A stretch of DNA of 6,862 nt from CAG-390 sp045541375 (GTDB lineage Bacteria > Bacillota > Clostridia > Oscillospirales > CAG-272). Below, piece by piece: positions 1-5,544 of the stretch. The position numbers and the translations under genes were made by a program. The first letter of the stretch is position 1, and each line of letters starts with the position of its first letter. Location: the NCBI GenBank assembly GCA_045541375.1, contig JAZQJB010000016.1, positions 1-6,862 on the forward strand. Reading direction: 5' to 3'. The notes beneath the pieces are model-generated. The model had not been told where the DNA came from. It searched no databases and was given only the letters and a program-made list of their open reading frames with translations.

Positions 1-11
1 TCCGACTTATT

Positions 12-173
12 CTAGCGGGTTTCCCTATGAACAGTGTGTTTTTTGCACCACGGGCAATATTTCTTCAACTCCATACGGTCGGGGTTGTTGGCCTTGTTCT
101 TGTCGGTGGTGTAATTACGACGCTTGCACTCGGTGCATGCGAGAGTAACCTTGACTCTGGAATCATTAGCCAT
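12..173 (-). CDS. rpmG: 50S ribosomal protein L33, zinc-ribbon (C+) form
   Basis: This is a complete 53-residue ribosomal protein of the large subunit, of normal length for L33. The translation starts MANDSRVKVTLACTECKRRN and ends with CPWCKKHTVHRETR, which is the recognisable L33 pattern. Two CxxC pairs (Cys13/Cys16 and Cys40/Cys43) form the zinc ribbon, so this is the zinc-binding C+ type rather than a zinc-independent paralogue. The start is fixed by a strong Shine-Dalgarno AGGAGGTG at 189-182, eight bases upstream of ATG. A consensus promoter lies about 160 bases upstream, and the transcript has a long structured leader. In many Bacillota rpmG is followed by secE, nusG and rplK. Only 11 bases remain past the stop, so that neighbour cannot be seen. 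The gene is too short to appear in ordinary long-ORF lists and is overlapped by spurious frames. Identity is very secure. Confidence 0.96.
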   Translation of the reverse strand: MANDSRVKVTLACTECKRRNYTTDKNKANNPDRMELKKYCPWCKKHTVHRETR

Positions 174-181
174 ATTGTCGG

Positions 182-189
182 CACCTCCT
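182..189 (-). promoter_or_regulatory. Strong ribosome binding site of rpmG
   Basis: AGGAGGTG, read on the minus strand, is a near-perfect anti-Shine-Dalgarno match eight bases before the rpmG ATG. It settles the start of this very small gene. Confidence 0.9.
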
Positions 190-298
190 GTGATAGTTTA
201 TTTGACCGCTTCTTGGTGCGGTCGGCGTACCTCCCTCTTGTCGACGTCGGACTCGGCTGTGGTGCTGCCTTGTCCACTCTTTTCGGTAAAATCACACG

Positions 299-323
299 AA
301 AAAAGAGCCTCTGCCAACAGAGG
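299..323 (-). terminator. Terminator-like hairpin at the 5' end of the rpmG transcript
   Basis: Read on the minus strand, CCTCTG, loop TTGG, CAGAGG is followed by CTC and then six T residues (304-299). This has the form of a short intrinsic terminator with a 6-bp stem. It begins within one or two bases of the start predicted from the -10 box at 336-331. It could be an early attenuator, a 5' stabilising stem, or a stop for antisense transcripts arriving from the right. The sequence does not say which. Confidence 0.45.
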
Positions 324-330
324 TAGAAAT

Positions 331-359
331 ATTATACAACTTTTACGCAAAAAAGTCAA
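331..359 (-). promoter_or_regulatory. Sigma-A promoter of rpmG
   Basis: On the minus strand, -35 TTGACT (359-354), a 17-base spacer, and -10 TATAAT (336-331) give a near-consensus housekeeping promoter. It points at rpmG, with the predicted start near 324. It lies back to back with the promoter for the gene at 502, with 39 bases between the two -35 boxes. Confidence 0.85.
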
Positions 360-398
360 TAGCTTTTTCGAATATTTTTTGATTTTTTGATTATTTTT

Positions 399-427
399 TT
401 GATAAAATTCCACGCGGTACATAAAAT
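399..427 (+). promoter_or_regulatory. Sigma-A-type promoter of the small surface-protein gene
   Basis: TTGATA (399-404), a 17-base spacer and TAAAAT (422-427) are each close to consensus. They are preceded by a T-rich tract at about 374-400. The predicted start is near 434, giving a leader of about 68 bases to the ATG at 502. The promoter is divergent from that of rpmG. Confidence 0.65.
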
Positions 428-484
428 TCTCTTTTCGTGACAAAATAAGGTGGGAAACAAAACCCATGTATATGCTTATATATA

Positions 485-493
485 AAGGAAGGA
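485..493 (+). promoter_or_regulatory. Ribosome binding site that sets the start at 502
   Basis: AAGGAAGGA lies eight bases before ATG 502. The in-frame upstream ATG at 466 has no such site and would add a 12-residue stretch ahead of the signal peptide, so 502 is preferred. Confidence 0.8.
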
Positions 494-501
494 TTTCACA
501 A

Positions 502-939
502 ATGAAAGAAAGAACCAAAAGATTCATCACGGTCAGCGGAAGCATGCTCACCGCGCTTTCGATCGCGCTTGCATTGCTTGCCTTCGTGACCGTAACATCG
601 CTTGCCGCGACCGACACGGGAATGCCCTCCATGAGCGACATCATCCCCGGCGAGGACGGCACCTCTGCTATCTCACTGCCCGAGGGCGGAAACGTAGACT
701 CCGACGTCCTGACACCCGATGACAGCACGCGCACTCCCTCGATGACGAGCGAAACACCCACAACGACACGCCCGGCGACCACCACCGCCCGCCCCTCGAC
801 CACCACATCCCCCGACGGCACAGACACCGGTATGCTCGAGGAAGAAGGCGGCAGCATCCTCGGCGCGATCATCGCGGTTATCGTCGTCGTGGCAATCATT
901 CTCGTCGTTATTGCTTTGATCCCGAGGAAGAAGAGATAA
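502..939 (+). CDS. Small single-pass surface protein with Thr/Pro/Ser-rich stalk, function unknown
   Basis: I do not recognise this 145-residue protein as a named family. It begins with a basic stretch (MKERTKRF) and a hydrophobic core (about residues 15-35), likely cleaved near SLAA at 33-36. An acidic segment (about 37-75) follows, then a low-complexity Thr/Pro/Ser-rich stalk (about 71-107) with TTTRPATTTARP-like runs. A short acidic GMLEEEGG segment comes next, then one membrane helix (about 117-140) and the basic tail PRKKR. This fits a type I membrane protein with a short mucin-like extracellular region. It resembles a sortase substrate in layout but has no LPxTG-like motif, so membrane rather than wall anchoring is expected. 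It is a stand-alone gene, with its own promoter upstream and a hairpin repeat element downstream, divergent from rpmG. The stalk could be O-glycosylated, which is inference only. Confidence 0.8.
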   Translation: MKERTKRFITVSGSMLTALSIALALLAFVTVTSLAATDTGMPSMSDIIPGEDGTSAISLPEGGNVDSDVLTPDDSTRTPSMTSETPTTTRPATTTARPSTTTSPDGTDTGMLEEEGGSILGAIIAVIVVVAIILVVIALIPRKKR

Positions 940-942
940 GTG

Positions 943-1115
943 AAAATGCAAAATGCAGAATGCAAAATGCAAAATGACCCGATAATTCAATTTTTCGCTT
1001 CTTAATTAATTAAGGACTGAATCCAACGAAAGATTCGGTCCTTAATATTTTGGAAATCAATATGATACTTGCAGCCGAATTAACTTTGCATTTTGCATTT
1101 TACATTTTGCATTCT
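943..1115. repeat. Intergenic inverted-repeat element with 7-base tandem arms
   Basis: The left arm (943-973) and right arm (1085-1115) are 31-base imperfect inverted copies with three mismatches. The left side consists of five tandem 7-base units (943-977: AAAATGC, AAAATGC, AGAATGC, AAAATGC, AAAATGA). The right arm carries four matching units on the opposite strand (1115-1088). A 15-bp hairpin sits near the middle. There is no coding frame of substance inside and no transposase. The architecture resembles a small non-autonomous mobile or dispersed intergenic element, but I see no clear target-site duplication. A long RNA stem from the two arms is also possible. It fills the gap between the surface-protein gene and the pth promoter. 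Confidence 0.7.
1009..1046 (+). terminator. 15-bp hairpin, probable terminator of the surface-protein gene
   Basis: Stem 1009-1023 pairs with 1032-1046 over 15 bp with a single T-G wobble (1018/1037) and the loop CAACGAAA. It is followed by ATATTTTGG, a weak U-rich tail. AT-rich outer pairs mean the opposite strand also ends in an AT-rich tail, so bidirectional action is possible. It lies 70 bases past the stop at 939, inside the inverted-repeat element. Pairing is certain; termination efficiency is not. Confidence 0.6.
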
Positions 1116-1117
1116 TC

Positions 1118-1146
1118 TTGACAAACCACCAAATTTAGGTTATAAT
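1118..1146 (+). promoter_or_regulatory. Consensus sigma-A promoter of the pth-mfd cluster
   Basis: TTGACA (1118-1123), a 17-base spacer and TATAAT (1141-1146) match the consensus exactly. The expected transcription start is near 1153, giving a leader of about 90 bases before pth. The -35 begins two bases after the right arm of the inverted-repeat element ends. Confidence 0.93.
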
Positions 1147-1169
1147 AATAGCATAGACAGAAAACACAA

Positions 1170-1221
1170 CCCACCGGGCTTCGCCTTGTGGGGCGTTCTG
1201 CTTTGCAATTTTTAGGCAAAG
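1170..1221 (+). promoter_or_regulatory. Two-hairpin 5' leader of pth
   Basis: The first hairpin pairs CCCAC (1170-1174) with GTGGG (1188-1192), with a possible inner GGC/GCC stem. The second pairs CTTTGC (1201-1206) with GCAAAG (1216-1221) over a 9-base loop, extendable by two G-T pairs. It ends nine bases before the ribosome binding site AAAGGAG (1231-1237). There is no U-run, so it does not look like a terminator-type attenuator. I do not recognise a riboswitch class. Confidence 0.4.
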
Positions 1222-1242
1222 TGAGGGCGAAAAGGAGATAAA

Positions 1243-1890
1243 ATGGCAGATATTTTCGATCTTTTTGCAAAGATCTCAAAGGAAAGCACGGCGAAAGCAA
1301 AGGCGCCGATCGAGTGGCTGGTCGTGGGACTCGGCAATCCCGGGCGCGATTACGTGACCACGCGACACAATGCGGGCTTTCTTGCAATGGATATTCTTGC
1401 GCGCAAGAAGGGCGTCGTTTGCGACCGCGCGCGCTTCAAGGCTATGACAGCGGAGTGTGAGATCGCGGGCAAGGGCGTGCTGCTCATGCTCCCGCAGACC
1501 TTTATGAACCTCTCGGGCGAGGCGGTGCGCGAGGCGGCGCAGTTTTATAAGATCGCGCCCGAGCATATACTTGTAATATCCGACGATATAAACCTCGACA
1601 TCGGCAGAATGCGCCTTCGCACAAGCGGTTCGGATGGCGGTCAGAAGGGCCTCCGCAGCATCATTTACCTGATGGGATTCGATAACTTCCCCCGTCTGCG
1701 TATCGGCGTCGGCAAGAAGCCGCACCCCGACATGGAGCTTTCCGATTGGGTGCTCTCGCGCTTCACCGACACGGAGCTCAAGCAGCTCGAAAAGCTGATG
1801 GGCATCGCCGCAGAGTGTGTTGAGTTCTATATCGGCGGCAAGCAAGACGAGGCTGTTCGCCTTTGCAACGCAAAGCACGACCAATTGTAA
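1243..1890 (+). CDS. pth: Peptidyl-tRNA hydrolase (Pth1 family)
   Basis: This cytosolic esterase releases peptides from peptidyl-tRNAs that drop off the ribosome, recycling the tRNA. The 215-residue product carries the family signatures: GLGNPG (29-34, Asn32), TRHNAGF with the catalytic His42, FMNLSG with Asn89, and Asp114 of the SDDINLDIG segment, which aligns with the E. coli catalytic-site Asp. The usual GGHNG segment reads GGQKG here (132-136), so the family's second conserved His is replaced by Gln134. The chain is about 20 residues longer than typical members because of an N-terminal extension (about 1-22, rich in Lys/Ala/Ser). AAAGGAG five bases before ATG 1243 supports the extension, and no good start lies closer to the core. 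It is first in the cluster behind a consensus promoter; mfd follows after 35 bases with no terminator between. Called spoVC in Bacillus. Identity is very secure. Confidence 0.97.
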   Translation: MADIFDLFAKISKESTAKAKAPIEWLVVGLGNPGRDYVTTRHNAGFLAMDILARKKGVVCDRARFKAMTAECEIAGKGVLLMLPQTFMNLSGEAVREAAQFYKIAPEHILVISDDINLDIGRMRLRTSGSDGGQKGLRSIIYLMGFDNFPRLRIGVGKKPHPDMELSDWVLSRFTDTELKQLEKLMGIAAECVEFYIGGKQDEAVRLCNAKHDQL

Positions 1891-1916
1891 AACTATGTTT
1901 TATTATTAACTATTTT

Positions 1917-1921
1917 GGTGA
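1917..1921 (+). promoter_or_regulatory. Weak ribosome binding site of mfd
   Basis: The only purine-rich match before the mfd ATG is GGTGA, four bases upstream, in an otherwise AT-rich 35-base gap. It is both weak and close, unlike the strong sites of the neighbouring genes, which suggests low translation of mfd. Confidence 0.45.
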
Positions 1922-1925
1922 ATAA

Positions 1926-4900
1926 ATGAATATCACAGTTAATAAAAGCTCGGAGCTGGTTCTTTCGGCGATCAGGAGTGACGCCGAGTACAAGCAGCTT
2001 CTCGATGCGGTGAATCTGCAAAGAAGAGCGCGCCCGAAGCCCGTTGTCGTTTCGGGTCTTTGCGAGGGCGCGGGTGACGCGCTTTGCGCCGCTCTTGCGG
2101 GCGACTTGCCGGGCGGACGCCCCGTGCTGATCCTTTGCCCCGATGAAAAAACGGCGCGAAGGATGAGGGATACCGTCAATGCCTTCGGGCTGAAGAGCGC
2201 GTATTACCCGAACCGCGACCTCAATATGTATAATATTTCTGCCTCGCGCGAGTTTGAGCAAGCGAGGCTTTCTCTGCTTGTCGCGCTTCGCCGCGGCGAG
2301 CTTGACGTTGTGACCACAACTCCCGAGGCGGCGCTTTCCTACACCGTCCCGCAGGGCGTTTTGGCGGAAAATCTGATAAATATCTCGCTCGACGGCGAAA
2401 TCTCGCCCGCAGAGCTTGTAAACCGACTCTGTACCGCGGGCTACGTCCGCTCCTCGCTTGCCGAGGGCGCGGGACAGTTTGCGCAGAGGGGCGGTATCGT
2501 CGATATTTGCTACACCTCTGCGGGAGTCGACCGCGCCGTGCGTATCGAATTTTTCGGCGACGAGATCGACCGTATGGGCTTTTTTGACGTTGCCACACAG
2601 CGCGTCAGCGAGAACGTGCAGAGTGTGCTCATTCCGCCCGCCCGAGAGATCGTTGCGGACTCGGAAAAGCTGCTCGCAATCAAGAAGTCGATCGCAAATC
2701 TTCGCAAAAAGTCGAAGGACGCGCGCCTTTCCGAGACCCTCGAGGGCGAGATAAGCGCGATCGAGCTTGCAATCTCCGCGGGTACGGAGGTCAGATTCCT
2801 CGATAAATACATTTCGCTGATCTACCCCGAAAAAACCACGCTCCTTGACTACTTTTCACCGATGTCGCTCTGCCTGATGCGCTCCGCGGCGTCTGCTGAG
2901 GATGCTTTCAAGAGCGCGGTCTGGCACTCGGATGAGCAGGTCAAGACGATAGTGGAATCGGGCAGCCTTGAGGCGAAATATGCCGAATTTTCGGCTCCTC
3001 TTGAAAAATGGAACGCTTTCGTGGCGTCGCACACCACGGTTATGATCGATTCGCTCGTTCAGGGGCTTTCGGGCAAGGCTCTCGGCGGTCTTTTCGGCTT
3101 CCGCTCGAAGCACGCGCTCTCGACTGCGGACAACGATGAGCTCCTCCGCGAGGAACTTGAGGGACTCGCAAAGGGCGGCTACCGCATGATCCTTATGGCG
3201 GGCGACGAAAGCAAGGCAAAGAACTACGCGGGTATGCTCTCGGAAAACTGGGGCATCAAGGCGTATTTTATAGATGGAAACGAGCTCCCCGAGCTTGCAA
3301 AACTCCCGCGCGGCGAAGCTTTCGTCATCGCGGGCGCACCCACAGCTCCTTTTGAGCTCCCCTCTCCCAGATGCGCCGTCATCTCGCTGACGATCACCGA
3401 GGGCGGCAGAGCGGAGAAGAAGAAGCGCGCGGCAAAATCGAAAAAGGACGGCGCGGCACAGCAGATCCTCTCCTATGCCGACCTTTCCGAGGGCGACTAC
3501 GTCGTTCACGAGGCGCACGGTATCGGTCAGTATATGGGTCTGACCACAATGACCGTCGACGGCGTGACGCGCGACTATATCACGATCCAGTACGCGGGCA
3601 GCGACAAGCTCTTTATGCCTGTCGAAAAGCTCGATAAGGTGTCAAAATACATCGGCGCGCATTCGGACGACGGCACTCTCCGCCTCTCGAAATTCGGCAG
3701 CGCCGAGTGGGGCAAGACCAAGGCGCGCGCCAAGGCAACGATGCGCGACATTGCAAAGGAGCTCATCGCTCTCTATGCCGAGCGTCAGCGCCGACCCGGC
3801 TTTGCCTTCTTCCCCGACGATGATTTTCAGCGCGATTTCGAGGCGGCTTTCGAGTTTGATGAGACCGACGCACAGCTCGACGCGACCGAGGATATCAAAC
3901 AGGATATGCAAAAAGCCGTCCCGATGGACCGTCTGCTTTGCGGCGACGTCGGATATGGAAAAACCGAGGTCGCATTCCGCGCGATCTATAAGGCGATCCT
4001 CTCGGGCAAGCAGGTCGCTCTGCTTGTGCCCACAACGATCCTCGCGCTCCAGCATTATCAGTCGGCGCAGAGCCGAATGAGAGCATTCCCCGTCAATATC
4101 GAAATGCTCTCGCGCTTCCGCAAGCCGAAGGAGCAGAGAAAGATCATCGCCGATCTTGAAAAGGGCGACATCGACCTTATAATCGGCACTCACAGTCTGC
4201 TTTCCGAAAGCGTGAAATTCAAGGATCTCGGACTCCTTGTTGTTGACGAGGAGCAACGCTTCGGCGTGGCTCAAAAGGAAAAGATCAAGCAAAGATCGGG
4301 CAACGTGGACGTCCTTTCGCTCTCGGCAACTCCCATTCCGCGAACGCTGAATATGGCAATGTCGGGAATTCGCGATATTTCGCTTCTCGACGAAGCACCC
4401 GGCGACCGTCAGCCCGTGCAGAGCTACGTCCTCGAGCACGACGAGCTCATCATAAACGACGCCATCCGCCGCGAGCTTTCCCGCGGAGGTCAGGTCTTCT
4501 ACCTTTATAATTTTGTTGAAACCATCAGCTACACCGAAGATAAGATCAGAAGCGCATTCCCCGAGGCAAACGTTGTTGTCGCTCACGGAAAGATGGATAA
4601 GGATCAGCTTGAGGACATCTGGCGCGATATGATAACCGGAGAGATCGACGTTCTCGTTTCGACCACCATCATCGAAACGGGTGTCGACGTGCCGAACGCG
4701 AACACTCTGATCGTTGAAAACGCGCACAGAATGGGACTTTCACAGCTCCATCAGCTCCGCGGACGAGTCGGACGCTCGCCAAGACGTGCCTATGCGTATT
4801 TTACATTCCCGAGAGGGCGCGCGCTGACCGAGATCGCGGAAAAGCGACTTGAAGCCGTCCGCGAATATACCGAATTCGGCGCGGGATTTCAGATCGCTCT

Positions 4901-5489
4901 GCGTGACCTTGAGATACGCGGCGCGGGCAACGTCCTCGGTGCCGAACAGCACGGCCATCTCGATGCCATCGGCTATGACCTTTATATCAAGCTTCTAAAC
5001 GAGGCTGTGCTTGAGGAAAAGGGCGAGAAGGTCGAGGAAAGCGTCGATACGACGGTCAGCCTGAATATTAATGCCTATCTGCCCGACAGCTACGTTACCA
5101 ATGCGGCGCAGAGAATGTCGCTCTACAAAAAGATCGCGCACGTGCGGAACGAAAGCGACACCGAGGATCTTTACGAGGAGTTTTGCGACCGCTACGGCGA
5201 GCCGCCCGAGCCCGTTCTCTTCCTGCTCGACGTTTCACTTCTGCGCGCGCTCGCGCAGAGATGCAAGGTGCTCTCGCTGACGCAGGAGGGAAGACAGGTT
5301 TCTATCCGTCCCACAGAATTCGATCTTGAAATATGGCAGGAAATTTCCGAAATGCCGGGCGTAAAGCTTCGTGTCGTGGTCGCCGAGGAGCCCTATCTTG
5401 TGCTTTCCCTGCGCGAAAAGGACGACCCGCTTGCGATTCTTTGCGAAATATTCAAAAAATATCTCAAATTATTGGGAAATAAGGGATAG
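1926..5489 (+). CDS. mfd: Transcription-repair coupling factor Mfd
   Basis: Mfd is an ATP-dependent DNA translocase that pushes or removes RNA polymerase stalled at lesions and recruits UvrA for strand-specific excision repair. The 1187 residues match the family's full length (about 1150-1180). An N-terminal UvrB-like module (about 1-350) includes RGGIVDI (188-194) and FFGDEIDR. A Lys-rich linker (495-508) precedes the CarD-like RNA polymerase-interaction domain (about 515-590, GDYVVHEAHGIGQY at 523-536). The superfamily 2 motor follows: Walker A GDVGYGKT (673-680), DEEQ box (774-777), SATPIPRT (800-807), and motif VI QLHQLRGRVGRS (940-951). Next are the TRG-type segment GAGFQIALRDLEIRGAGN (985-1002) and the autoinhibitory C-terminal domain (about 1045-1187). 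All motor motifs are intact, so it should be active. It is probably co-transcribed with pth. Base use is the same as its neighbours. Confidence 0.98.
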   Translation: MNITVNKSSELVLSAIRSDAEYKQLLDAVNLQRRARPKPVVVSGLCEGAGDALCAALAGDLPGGRPVLILCPDEKTARRMRDTVNAFGLKSAYYPNRDLNMYNISASREFEQARLSLLVALRRGELDVVTTTPEAALSYTVPQGVLAENLINISLDGEISPAELVNRLCTAGYVRSSLAEGAGQFAQRGGIVDICYTSAGVDRAVRIEFFGDEIDRMGFFDVATQRVSENVQSVLIPPAREIVADSEKLLAIKKSIANLRKKSKDARLSETLEGEISAIELAISAGTEVRFLDKYISLIYPEKTTLLDYFSPMSLCLMRSAASAEDAFKSAVWHSDEQVKTIVESGSLEAKYAEFSAPLEKWNAFVASHTTVMIDSLVQGLSGKALGGLFGFRSKHALSTADNDELLREELEGLAKGGYRMILMAGDESKAKNYAGMLSENWGIKAYFIDGNELPELAKLPRGEAFVIAGAPTAPFELPSPRCAVISLTITEGGRAEKKKRAAKSKKDGAAQQILSYADLSEGDYVVHEAHGIGQYMGLTTMTVDGVTRDYITIQYAGSDKLFMPVEKLDKVSKYIGAHSDDGTLRLSKFGSAEWGKTKARAKATMRDIAKELIALYAERQRRPGFAFFPDDDFQRDFEAAFEFDETDAQLDATEDIKQDMQKAVPMDRLLCGDVGYGKTEVAFRAIYKAILSGKQVALLVPTTILALQHYQSAQSRMRAFPVNIEMLSRFRKPKEQRKIIADLEKGDIDLIIGTHSLLSESVKFKDLGLLVVDEEQRFGVAQKEKIKQRSGNVDVLSLSATPIPRTLNMAMSGIRDISLLDEAPGDRQPVQSYVLEHDELIINDAIRRELSRGGQVFYLYNFVETISYTEDKIRSAFPEANVVVAHGKMDKDQLEDIWRDMITGEIDVLVSTTIIETGVDVPNANTLIVENAHRMGLSQLHQLRGRVGRSPRRAYAYFTFPRGRALTEIAEKRLEAVREYTEFGAGFQIALRDLEIRGAGNVLGAEQHGHLDAIGYDLYIKLLNEAVLEEKGEKVEESVDTTVSLNINAYLPDSYVTNAAQRMSLYKKIAHVRNESDTEDLYEEFCDRYGEPPEPVLFLLDVSLLRALAQRCKVLSLTQEGRQVSIRPTEFDLEIWQEISEMPGVKLRVVVAEEPYLVLSLREKDDPLAILCEIFKKYLKLLGNKG

Positions 5490-5515
5490 ACAAACGCAAA
5501 AAAATAGTGTATAAT
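5487..5515 (+). promoter_or_regulatory. Sigma-A promoter for the foldase lipoprotein gene, overlapping the mfd stop
   Basis: TAGACA (5487-5492, one mismatch from TTGACA), a 17-base spacer and a perfect TATAAT (5510-5515) lie in the 55-base gap after mfd. The first three bases of the -35 are the mfd TAG stop codon. The predicted start is near 5522, just ahead of the ribosome site. Confidence 0.75.
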
Positions 5516-5544
5516 ATTATAAAATTGAAAAAGGAATTTTTATA

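Larger units (their letters stand above)
174..324 (-). promoter_or_regulatory. Structured 5' leader of rpmG
   Basis: About 150 bases lie between the expected transcription start (near 324) and the rpmG start codon, long for a 53-codon gene. Two hairpins are visible on the minus strand. One is at the extreme 5' end (323-308), followed by a T-run. The other, at 223-204, has stem GACCGC/GCGGTC with an 8-base loop and lies 14 bases upstream of the ribosome binding site. The leader also contains a second purine-rich AGGGAGGT. Small open frames cross the leader, but none has a good start plus ribosome site, so I treat it as untranslated. I do not recognise it as a known ribosomal-protein leader family. 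A regulatory role is an inference from length and structure. Confidence 0.5.

Noticed and set aside
65..295. Minus-strand open frame of 76 codons overlapping rpmG
   Set aside because: It starts at a GTG without a ribosome site and overlaps the unmistakable L33 frame in another phase.
27..326. Plus-strand hydrophobic open frame of 99 codons
   Set aside because: It is the antisense of rpmG and its leader; L33 with two CxxC pairs and AGGAGGTG explains the DNA.
466..501. Upstream in-frame ATG for the surface-protein gene
   Set aside because: It has no ribosome site and would put 12 extra residues ahead of a normal signal peptide. ATG 502 has AAGGAAGGA at good spacing.
198..965. Long minus-strand open frame (255 codons) antisense to the surface-protein gene
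   Set aside because: It reads the reverse of the Thr/Pro-rich coding region as Val/Ser-rich low complexity, has no supporting ribosome site, and crosses the rpmG promoter and leader. The plus-strand frame has a signal peptide, membrane anchor and good ribosome site.
943..977. Start of a coding frame, given the repeated ATG triplets
   Set aside because: The ATGs come from the 7-base AAAATGC repeat. No frame continues to a protein of useful length, and no ribosome site precedes them.
3642..4727. Minus-strand open frame of 361 codons
   Set aside because: It lies fully antisense to the conserved motor domain of Mfd; long antisense frames are expected from the GC-rich third positions here.
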